NCBI RefSeq assembly: GCF_024498135.1
Contig: NZ_JANHOH010000002.1
Location: 806,001-870,000 of the forward strand
Direction: 5' to 3'
DNA: 64,000 nt
From: Mucilaginibacter aquariorum
Lineage (GTDB): Bacteria; Bacteroidota; Bacteroidia; Sphingobacteriales; Sphingobacteriaceae
Translations under genes and position numbers: made by a program
Notes under the pieces: generated by a model
Told to the model about the DNA's origin: nothing
The model's input: the letters and a program-made list of their open reading frames with translations, nothing else
Databases searched by the model: none
In this document: positions 57,867-64,000 of the stretch, piece by piece
Layout: each line of letters opens with the position of its first letter
How positions within the stretch are numbered: the stretch's first letter is position 1

Positions 57867-59774
57867 ATGCAACTAATTGACGAATACGATCTGCGCAATG
57901 TAATATCCAACGCTCCGGTAGGTATTTGCATCCTGGACGCGGCAACTCAAATCATTGAAATTGTTAATCCCCGTTTTCTGAAGCTGATGGCCAGGCCCGG
58001 TGAGGACCTGCTGGGAAAAAATTACGGGGAACGCTTTCCAAAACCGGAAGTAGACGAGGCCGCCCTGAGCAAAGCACTTCGGGAGGGCCGCTCATATACC
58101 ACCTACCAAACGGAACATTTGGGGGCTGGCTTTGAACAGAAAGAAACCGTTTTGCTCAGCTTTCTGTGTTCACCGGTAAAGAACCGGGACGGCAGGGTAA
58201 CCCGTATAGCGGTATGGCTGCTGGAAAATGCCGTTCAGGCCGTTAATGAAGAATTGGCCGCCACGAACGAAGAATTGGCGGCTGCCAACGAGGAATATGC
58301 GGCCGTGAATGAAGAACTGGCCACCACCAATGAAGAACTGCTGGACACCCAGGTCAGTCTCCGGCAAAGTGAGCAACTCTTTCGTTCCATTGCGCTGAAC
58401 ATTCCCGGCTCGTTGATCGTTGTGATCGACCGAAGCCACCGGTATATTGCCATTGAAGGAGACCTCATGGAAAAGATGGGTTTCATTCAGCGGGATTATG
58501 AGGGCAAACACCCATTGGAGATTTCGCCCGAACGCTACGAGTCCTTCAGGCATTTGTACGACAGGGTACTCGCCGGCGAGAAGTTCTCTGTGGAACGCCG
58601 GACGGAAACAGAAGAGTTTTACATCGTGCATTTCGTACCGCTCAAAAACGAAGCCGGTGAAACAACGCAGGGCCTGATCATCACCCTGGACATCACGGGC
58701 ATCAAACAGGCGGAAGAAAAGAGTGCGAAACTGGCAGCGATTGTTGAGTCCTCTGACGATGCGATCATCAGTAAAACACTGGAAAGTGTAATCACCAGCT
58801 GGAATGCATCGGCCGAACGAATGATCGGCTATACGGCCGGAGAAATGATCGGACAGACGATTTACAAAATTATCCCTCCGGACAGACTGGAAGAAGAGCC
58901 GGAAATACTAGCCCGTTTAAAAAAGGGCGAAAGGGTAGATCATTTTGAGACCAAACGATTAACAAAAAATGGACAGCTTTTAGACGTCTCACTGACTATT
59001 TCCCCGGTTAAAGATAAAGAGGGCAGGATCATCGGTTTGTCCAAAATTGCGCGGGATATTACCGAAAAGAAGATGGAAGAACAGCGGAAGAGCGATTTTA
59101 TCGGCATGGTCAGTCATGAGCTTAAAACGCCGCTGACTTCCTTGTCGGCGATAATTCAAATGGCTCATATTAATCTGCGGCAGAGCGACGACCCTTTCCT
59201 GCCCGGGGCAATGGAAAAAGCAACCCGTTTGGTAAAAAAAATGGCCATTATGATCAACGGTTTTCTGAATGTTTCGCGGCTTGAAGCAGGCCAGCTGTTC
59301 ATGGAAAAACAACCTTTTGAACTGGACGTACTGCTGCGGGAGATTATAGAGGAAAGCCGGCTAACAGCCAGCAACCATAACTTCACTCTGGAGGAATGCG
59401 ACCGGATCACTGTTCACGCCGACCGGGATAAGATCAGTTCCGTGATATCCAACCTCATTGGTAATGCCGTTAAATATTCGCCGAAAGGCAGGCGCGTTGA
59501 TATCCGCTGCCATGTGGAAGAGGAAATGGCGATTGTGAGTATAAGAGATGAGGGCATGGGCATCAAACCGGAGGATATAGACCGGATATTCGACCGCTAT
59601 TACCGGGCGAAAACCGATCATACGCGGCATATCTCCGGTTTCGGTGTAGGCTTGTACCTTAGCTCCGAAATTATCAGGCGGCACGGCGGCAAAATATGGG
59701 TGGAAAGCGAAGTAGGCAAAGGCTCGAACTTTTATTTTTCATTGCCTCTTGCAGGACGTTCTTCCGGTTCATGA
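57867..59774 (+). CDS. Soluble multi-PAS sensor histidine kinase
   Basis: A 635-residue kinase. The order is PAS (about 8-115), a striking run of five near-identical heptads at 127-161 (NEELAAT, NEELAAA, NEEYAAV, NEELATT, NEELLDT), a second PAS (about 165-285), a third PAS with PAC (about 290-400), HisKA with His417 in MVSHELKTPLTSL, and HATPase (NLIGNAVKYSPKG, GFGVGLYLSSEI). The longer ORF start at 57756 is rejected; 57867 (MQLIDEYDLRNV) begins just before the first PAS. No membrane segment, no partner regulator next to it. Confidence 0.87.
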   Translation: MQLIDEYDLRNVISNAPVGICILDAATQIIEIVNPRFLKLMARPGEDLLGKNYGERFPKPEVDEAALSKALREGRSYTTYQTEHLGAGFEQKETVLLSFLCSPVKNRDGRVTRIAVWLLENAVQAVNEELAATNEELAAANEEYAAVNEELATTNEELLDTQVSLRQSEQLFRSIALNIPGSLIVVIDRSHRYIAIEGDLMEKMGFIQRDYEGKHPLEISPERYESFRHLYDRVLAGEKFSVERRTETEEFYIVHFVPLKNEAGETTQGLIITLDITGIKQAEEKSAKLAAIVESSDDAIISKTLESVITSWNASAERMIGYTAGEMIGQTIYKIIPPDRLEEEPEILARLKKGERVDHFETKRLTKNGQLLDVSLTISPVKDKEGRIIGLSKIARDITEKKMEEQRKSDFIGMVSHELKTPLTSLSAIIQMAHINLRQSDDPFLPGAMEKATRLVKKMAIMINGFLNVSRLEAGQLFMEKQPFELDVLLREIIEESRLTASNHNFTLEECDRITVHADRDKISSVISNLIGNAVKYSPKGRRVDIRCHVEEEMAIVSIRDEGMGIKPEDIDRIFDRYYRAKTDHTRHISGFGVGLYLSSEIIRRHGGKIWVESEVGKGSNFYFSLPLAGRSSGS

Positions 59775-60188
59775 AAAGAATGGCAAAAACGGGTTGATTG
59801 CGCTGTAAATAGCTGCGCTTCGTTGCTGTACCGACGGAGCAGATCGACTTTTGGGGTTATGTCTACGCTGGCATTTTACCGTTGGCGGATCTCTCCGATG
59901 GGAAGTAGGCCCATGCGGATATGTGGATATAGCCCGCAGCTTGACCGGGAATGCCGGTCGGGCTGACTGATTGTGATCAGCCTGCGCGATGGCAACTACC
60001 CGGTAACGGGTTCTTTTTTCATCGTCTGCCTTTTCCAGATAGACATCCTCAGGCGTTACCCAATAGGTCTTACCACGCAATATGACCGTCCGGCAATCCG
60101 CTGGCAATTCGTCAGTCATATCTCCGATCAGGGGCAGCGCCGGATCGTCAATCGCGCTTTTGTGAAAGATACCATCCCTGCCGATCAC
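59769..60188 (-). CDS. Uncertain protein, possibly non-ATG start and degenerate C-terminus
   Basis: A 139-residue frame starting with GTG 60188. The frame stays open upstream to CTG 60239, which overlaps the stop of the neighbouring gene (CTGA) just as ATGA would. The first 90 residues look protein-like (FHKSAIDDPALPLIGD, GKTYWVTPEDVYLEKADD); the Arg/Pro/His-rich remainder does not. It may be a gene with a mutated start or a decayed one. No family recognised. Confidence 0.35.
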   Translation of the reverse strand: MIGRDGIFHKSAIDDPALPLIGDMTDELPADCRTVILRGKTYWVTPEDVYLEKADDEKRTRYRVVAIAQADHNQSARPAFPVKLRAISTYPHGPTSHRRDPPTVKCQRRHNPKSRSAPSVQQRSAAIYSAINPFLPFFS

Positions 60189-60235
60189 TTTGTAAGCAAG
60201 TTCGCTACCAATCGCGAAGACGGCGGGCTTTATAG

Positions 60236-60856
60236 TCAGCTAACCGGATCTGGTTTATCTTCAACCGGACGAATGCGCTCAAATGTTTCCAGCAGGCCTG
60301 CTATAAGGCTTTTATCCGCGACAACACCAGCTTTCTTAAAATGCTTCTTTTTGGGCTTATCAAACTTCTTTTTAATGGTACGAACTTTTAGTACGGCATT
60401 CTTATCATGTTTCAAGAGTTCTGCAACCATGTTATAAGCATAAAGGTAACCTGTATACGGAGTGGGTGTGTGAAAGATTTTCAGGTTCTTCGTTTTCTCC
60501 TCTGTATAAACTTTTGAGAAATAAACAGCAAGCCCTTCTTCCAGGTTATTCGTTTCATTATCCCCGTTGGGCGACAATAGATGTATCACCTCATGGGATA
60601 GTTGAAATATGCCCTCGTCATAGCTGGTTTTCGCGCCTGAATGCAAAGTGATGTTTACTTTATATTCTATTGGATGGCCGGTAGTGTTGCTCTCCGGGTA
60701 ACTTAAATACGGGCCATCAGGTTCATAGCAAATCTCATTAAATTCCCATTTCTTAACCTTTTTTCCATAAAGGGATTGCGCCTGCTCCAAAATCTCGGGA
60801 ACAAGCCTGGTGTATTCGGATGTAAAATCCGGTATTGCTGCTGATGTTACTGCCAT
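60236..60856 (-). CDS. Putative metallopeptidase-like protein of unknown family
   Basis: A 206-residue protein with QLSHEVIHLLSPNG at about residues 85-98, an HExxH zinc-protease-like motif, followed by NNLEEGLAVYFSK, which could supply the third ligand Glu as in gluzincins. No signal peptide is visible. The start at 60856 (MAVTSAAIPDFTSEY) is preferred over 60910, but there is no clear ribosome-binding site for either. Function not known. Confidence 0.65.
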   Translation of the reverse strand: MAVTSAAIPDFTSEYTRLVPEILEQAQSLYGKKVKKWEFNEICYEPDGPYLSYPESNTTGHPIEYKVNITLHSGAKTSYDEGIFQLSHEVIHLLSPNGDNETNNLEEGLAVYFSKVYTEEKTKNLKIFHTPTPYTGYLYAYNMVAELLKHDKNAVLKVRTIKKKFDKPKKKHFKKAGVVADKSLIAGLLETFERIRPVEDKPDPVS

Positions 60857-61027
60857 GGCGATTATTTGATAGCAAATATCCTCATTTATTGGCGAATACC
60901 GGCCTCTCATGACACACGCCTGGGAGTCTTCATCGCCTGCGGCTCCAATGGCATTTTTTTATTTAATCAATGAATATTTTAAACGAAACGGGTAAAAAGC
61001 GCAGCTAAAATCAAGCCCGGATCTGTC

Positions 61028-61393
61028 GTGGGGTTTGCAAAAGATTTCCGGCATAAACGGTTTCCTCCCCAAAGGGTCCCCTCCAATTATTCCGAAAACT
61101 ACCGGAAGGGGAAGGAAGTGCAGATACCGGACGGCACCCGTTTCAGCTATTCGGTCACTGATAAACACGGCATCCGGTCCAATAAACTGGCCCTGGTGGC
61201 ATCTATCCTGATGGACGGTGGCTTATCCTATATGGTGTTTAAAGGGCTGAATGCCTTATTCAACAAGAAGCGCGACCAAGCGGCGGCCGAAAAATTAAGC
61301 CCGGGTTATTACCAGGCGATCAAGGATATCGAGAACCAGCATGGGTTTAAGCCGCACGAGTTTGAACGTTCCCAATCCCGTAAAGGACGGTAA
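61028..61393 (+). CDS. Hypothetical protein, possibly the C-terminal part of a larger gene
   Basis: A 121-residue frame with GTG start. Upstream codons stay open for about 15 residues without a normal start (KIKPGSVVGFAKDF), which suggests a truncated gene. It contains RFSYSVTDKHGIRSNKLAL, one hydrophobic segment and a basic C-terminus (FERSQSRKGR). Not recognised. It is 5 nt before the 61399 gene and probably translated together with it. Confidence 0.5.
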   Translation: MGFAKDFRHKRFPPQRVPSNYSENYRKGKEVQIPDGTRFSYSVTDKHGIRSNKLALVASILMDGGLSYMVFKGLNALFNKKRDQAAAEKLSPGYYQAIKDIENQHGFKPHEFERSQSRKGR

Positions 61394-61398
61394 GGACG

Positions 61399-61995
61399 AT
61401 GAATCCCCTTTTAACAGGGCTGGGCATTCCTTCGGAAATTCAAACCTTTTTTGATGGAGCGGCCAATCTTTCCTTTAGTTACGGTGATCAGTTTGAACGT
61501 TATGGTTCAGGTTTTCATATTGTGCCCTCCACCCAAAATCTCTGGGTTGCCGGGTTGCCTAATGCAAACCATTTGATCATTACTTATTCAGTTATGGAAG
61601 CGATGGCGTTTATCACGCTTAACCGCCATCGTTTTCCACGGCTGGAGCAACTGGCATTTGTGGCTATCGGCAACAGGCTGCATATAGAACAAGGGAATTG
61701 GCTCAGGCAGAATTTTCCTGGGCGTAAAGTTACCCTGGTTTTCGGCAAAGACCTGGTCGGGCATATCACCGATATCAAATTAGCAGCCGCAATTAAGAAT
61801 ATCCCGATTCGGATATGCTATAAGGACAACGAAATTCATGTTTACCGCGATCAGCAGTTAAGGGTTTTCGATCAGGAGCAGATTTCACTTCATGCCTTCC
61901 AGGATGCCTTCGGTATTCGTCCGCGTTTCCGAACCGGCAAACCGGCCCGATCATTAACCTTTTTAGACCAATTAAAACATGACGCAGAACGATGA
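61399..61995 (+). CDS. Hypothetical protein with a possible Toprim-like core
   Basis: A 198-residue soluble protein. The middle part, HLIITYSVMEAMAFITLNRH then LAFVAIGNRLHI and KVTLVFGKDLVGHITDIKLA, resembles the strand-helix-strand order of Toprim-like domains seen in plasmid/ICE proteins, with the acidic residues only partly kept. This is a weak structural guess. It overlaps the next gene by 17 nt. Confidence 0.55.
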   Translation: MNPLLTGLGIPSEIQTFFDGAANLSFSYGDQFERYGSGFHIVPSTQNLWVAGLPNANHLIITYSVMEAMAFITLNRHRFPRLEQLAFVAIGNRLHIEQGNWLRQNFPGRKVTLVFGKDLVGHITDIKLAAAIKNIPIRICYKDNEIHVYRDQQLRVFDQEQISLHAFQDAFGIRPRFRTGKPARSLTFLDQLKHDAER

Positions 61996-62437
61996 TATTC
62001 TATTAAGGCCGGCCATGCTGTACGCTTTTTTCAAAGTGCTTCCGCTGGTCATGCTGGCCCTGACGTTTCTCCTGCTGGCCTGGTACCTCTCGCCTTATTC
62101 TATTTTGTTTAGCCTTGCCATATGCGGCGTTGCCTGGTACAGGCTGCTTTATATCCGTAGTTTTAAATATTTGGTTAGCGCAGAGTATATCCTGATCACT
62201 AAGGGGATATTCTTTAAACGCATTGACCAGGTAGAGATGTTTCGGGTGAAGGATTATATTATTACACAGCCTTTTATTTTACAAATATTTAAGCTGATGT
62301 ACCTGACCTTAAAAAGCACGGATGAAGAAAACAAAGTTATCCGCTTTGAGGGTATCCCGGAATCCGGGATACTTGATACCATTCGCCAAAGGGTTTTGGC
62401 GGCCCGTAAAAACAACAATATTTACGAATTAAATTGA
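61979..62437 (+). CDS. Bacterial PH-domain (bPH2-like) membrane protein
   Basis: A 152-residue protein with two N-terminal membrane helices (about 12-33 and 36-55), then a bPH-like domain: FKYLVSAEYILITKGIFFKR, QVEMFRVKDYIITQPFILQI, YLTLKSTDEENKVIRFEGI. Such proteins are membrane-associated with unclear roles. It is translationally overlapped with the 61399 gene. Confidence 0.75.
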   Translation: MTQNDDILLRPAMLYAFFKVLPLVMLALTFLLLAWYLSPYSILFSLAICGVAWYRLLYIRSFKYLVSAEYILITKGIFFKRIDQVEMFRVKDYIITQPFILQIFKLMYLTLKSTDEENKVIRFEGIPESGILDTIRQRVLAARKNNNIYELN

Positions 62438-62449
62438 TTAAACGCTTGT

Positions 62450-62474
62450 AAATTACTAATCCAATTAGTAATTT
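62450..62474 (+). terminator. AT-rich inverted repeat after the PH-domain gene
   Basis: 11-bp arms, AAATTACTAAT (62450-62460) and ATTAGTAATTT (62464-62474), loop CCA, followed by TAATTAATAAAT. A weak terminator or an operator for the 62494 gene. Confidence 0.45.
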
Positions 62475-62493
62475 TAATTAATAAATTAATGTC

Positions 62494-62772
62494 ATGAAAG
62501 CCATTGTCCGTAATATCTTATTAGCCTGTATCATTTCAACGTTCGCCTTTTTTGGGGCTGTTGGAAGGAAACATACCAGGGATAAAATGACTGATGCTCA
62601 AAAGGCGGAGGCGAGGAAGGAAACATTAACCTGCCTGGCAGTTGCTTTCATAGCTTGCGGTGCCTGTGCATGGAGGTGTAATGTTCTTTATAAAAGGTTA
62701 AATGAAGAGCGGGAGTACCGGCGCAGGTTTATTGATTATAGTCGTAACACCGCGTACAACAGGCATTATTGA
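62494..62772 (+). CDS. Small hypothetical membrane protein
   Basis: A 92-residue protein with a hydrophobic N-terminus (about 6-24), a second hydrophobic Ala/Cys-rich segment (LTCLAVAFIACGACAWRCNV) and an Arg/Tyr-rich tail (NEEREYRRRFIDYSRN). Not recognised. Position suggests association with the 61-62.4 kb gene group. Confidence 0.55.
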   Translation: MKAIVRNILLACIISTFAFFGAVGRKHTRDKMTDAQKAEARKETLTCLAVAFIACGACAWRCNVLYKRLNEEREYRRRFIDYSRNTAYNRHY

Positions 62773-62891
62773 AGAATAATTGATAATTTTACAACATCTT
62801 AAAAGCCGGCATTCCTGCCGCGCAATTGTGATAAGGTTTCCTCTAAAAATATATCACTCAACGTTCTACAGAAACCGTGTGATTTTTGAAC

Positions 62892-63263
62892 TTATTTTGA
62901 TTTAAAAAATTCTCCAAAGTGCCAAAGGATTCCGGATGGGTCGTGCAAAAAACATTCTCTACCCCAGTGATCTACACGAATTGGAGTGAGCTTTACGCCT
63001 GTATATTTATTTGGAAGGTTTAAGGCTACCAGTTCGTTCCAATAACGGGCAACATCCTCAACTTCTAAAAATACCATCGTATTGTCTATCCAATCCTTTA
63101 CAAAAGCATCTTGCAGATAAAATCCTAATTGCTGAATTTTAAATAACGACATGGAGGGGGTCAAAACACTTTCCTGAAAACCTAAGTCGCGGTAAAAGCT
63201 CCTTGATAGTTCAAAATCTTTTGCTCCGATAAATGGCCGTATTGATATAGCGCTGTGTTCCAT
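62892..63263 (-). CDS. VOC superfamily (glyoxalase/bleomycin resistance-like) protein
   Basis: A 123-residue single-domain VOC protein: IRPFIGAKDFELSRSFYRDL for the first beta-alpha-beta unit, MVFLEVEDVARYWNEL, and DHWGRECFLHDPSGILWHFGE with the C-terminal metal-site Glu. Substrate unknown. Confidence 0.85.
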   Translation of the reverse strand: MEHSAISIRPFIGAKDFELSRSFYRDLGFQESVLTPSMSLFKIQQLGFYLQDAFVKDWIDNTMVFLEVEDVARYWNELVALNLPNKYTGVKLTPIRVDHWGRECFLHDPSGILWHFGEFFKSK

Positions 63264-63338
63264 GGGTTATTTGAGTTGGTTTGCTTTAAATAAAAAACAA
63301 AAATAGGGGTTTAAATGCCTTAAAGCACTTGATTGAAA

Positions 63339-63908
63339 TCAAGAAGTGAATTTGTTTTTTGCAAATTTCTCCCGAACTCTGCTTAGAGTTTCCGGTGTTA
63401 TCTTTAAAAAGGACGCGATAACCTTTAAAGGAAATTTTTGTAGCAATTGAGGCTTATTTTCAAATATGAACTGATATTTCTGCAAGGGTGTGAGTGAATT
63501 GTCAAAAAAATAAACTCTTGCAGTGGCACCCTCAAATAGCTTATTCAATTGTAGAAACGCCGAAGATTGGCCTATGAGATAATGTATAGATTCAATACTA
63601 AGTTCTAAAAGGTTACTTTCTGTAAATGCACCTATAATGTTTTCGGATGGCGTTTGCGAAACAAAACTTTTGTGATTTAAAAACCATTCATTTTCTATGT
63701 GCAGGTCGATTATATGGTATTCATTATCAGATTTTACGTTATACTGATAAATGGTCCCTTTCAAAATGAAGAAAACGGATTTAGCTATCTCACCGTTAAT
63801 CAATAATACTTGATCTTTTTGTACTTGACGATACTTCACTTCTTTTTCAAAAAGCATGATATCCCTGTCACTGTAGTATCCTGTTATTTTTAAAGCATTG
63901 GAGAACAT
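63339..63908 (-). CDS. Crp/Fnr family transcriptional regulator
   Basis: A 189-residue protein with a cNMP-binding-type beta barrel (KDQVLLINGEIAKSVFFILK, GTIYQYN) and a C-terminal HTH (VIASFLKITPETLSRVREKF). It lacks FNR-type cysteines. Proteins of this short, divergent type are common in Bacteroidota and usually regulate a neighbouring gene, here perhaps the VOC gene 75 nt downstream. Confidence 0.85.
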   Translation of the reverse strand: MFSNALKITGYYSDRDIMLFEKEVKYRQVQKDQVLLINGEIAKSVFFILKGTIYQYNVKSDNEYHIIDLHIENEWFLNHKSFVSQTPSENIIGAFTESNLLELSIESIHYLIGQSSAFLQLNKLFEGATARVYFFDNSLTPLQKYQFIFENKPQLLQKFPLKVIASFLKITPETLSRVREKFAKNKFTS

Positions 63909-64000
63909 ATATAAAAGTTACTACAATAAATAGTCGGCACAGCAAACTATGTTAAAAGTATTTAAAGCCCTAAGTTATGCAATTCGTCTTAAATTGAAAT

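Noticed and set aside
1..64000. CRISPR arrays, tRNA or rRNA genes, insertion sequences
   Set aside because: No regularly spaced direct repeats, no cloverleaf-type sequences and no transposase or integrase genes were recognised on either strand; a covariance-model scan was not possible.

Overview
The window looks like a chromosome segment of a Bacteroidota bacterium, most likely Sphingobacteriaceae (Mucilaginibacter/Pedobacter-like). Supporting signs are a fused CcoN-CcoO oxidase gene, a Sec-type (clade II-like) N2O reductase cluster, an RND pump fused to its outer-membrane channel, a histone H1-like small protein, DUF4266/DUF3570 and HYC_CC_PP-type proteins, and promoters with the Bacteroidota -7 element TAnnTTTG. 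No rRNA, tRNA or CRISPR was recognised.

Positions 1-35.4 kb (GC-rich) are a low-oxygen and nitrogen-oxide respiration region. In order it holds: the cbb3 oxidase and its assembly genes (ccoI, ccoS, ccoNO, ccoQ, ccoP, ccoG, ccoH, a TauE/SafE-like protein); an alcohol dehydrogenase; a frameshifted ferrochelatase; oxygen-independent hemN with a D-lactate dehydrogenase-like gene; a FixL-like haem-PAS kinase with a receiver-CRP fusion regulator; a universal stress protein and a LOG protein; OmpW; a complete nos cluster (cytochrome c, nosZ, a NosB-like membrane protein, nosL, nosD, nosF, nosY, an unknown gene, and an FNR-type regulator with four cysteines); an Rrf2 regulator; the di-iron repair protein RIC/ScdA; B12-dependent ribonucleotide reductase; and a four-gene operon with two multi-histidine membrane proteins.

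The main discovery is regulatory. Twelve promoters carry the palindrome TGAY-N4-RTCA followed by a TAnnTTTG-like -7 box at one of two fixed distances. Start-to-start spacing is 57 (once 58) nt at nine promoters and 35 nt at three. Assuming a TSS about 11 nt after the start of the -7 box, these put the operator centre near -62 and -41, the class I and class II positions of CRP/FNR activators. Four of the operators begin with the stop codon of the preceding gene. The sites join cbb3, nos, RIC, NrdJ, LdhA/HemN, OmpW, the sensor kinase and several unknown genes into one predicted oxygen/NO regulon.

Positions 35.6-48 kb (lower GC) are a copper/heavy-metal island: CPH-type P1B ATPase, a multicopper oxidase fused to a CopB-like outer-membrane domain, DUF3347 and HYC_CC_PP proteins, and a CusB/CusA-CusC efflux system. 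A decayed acetate kinase remnant lies inside it. Positions 48.5-57.3 kb hold a VIT-family transporter, a thioredoxin-ApbE-DUF4266-DUF3570 cassette, a DUF4142 lipoprotein gene with a stop codon inside its signal peptide, a cytochrome b561-like protein, a two-component pair and a PhnA/YjdM protein. Positions 57.5-64 kb hold a truncated second copy of the DUF1275 gene, a multi-PAS kinase, a group of poorly recognised genes, a VOC protein and a Crp-family regulator.
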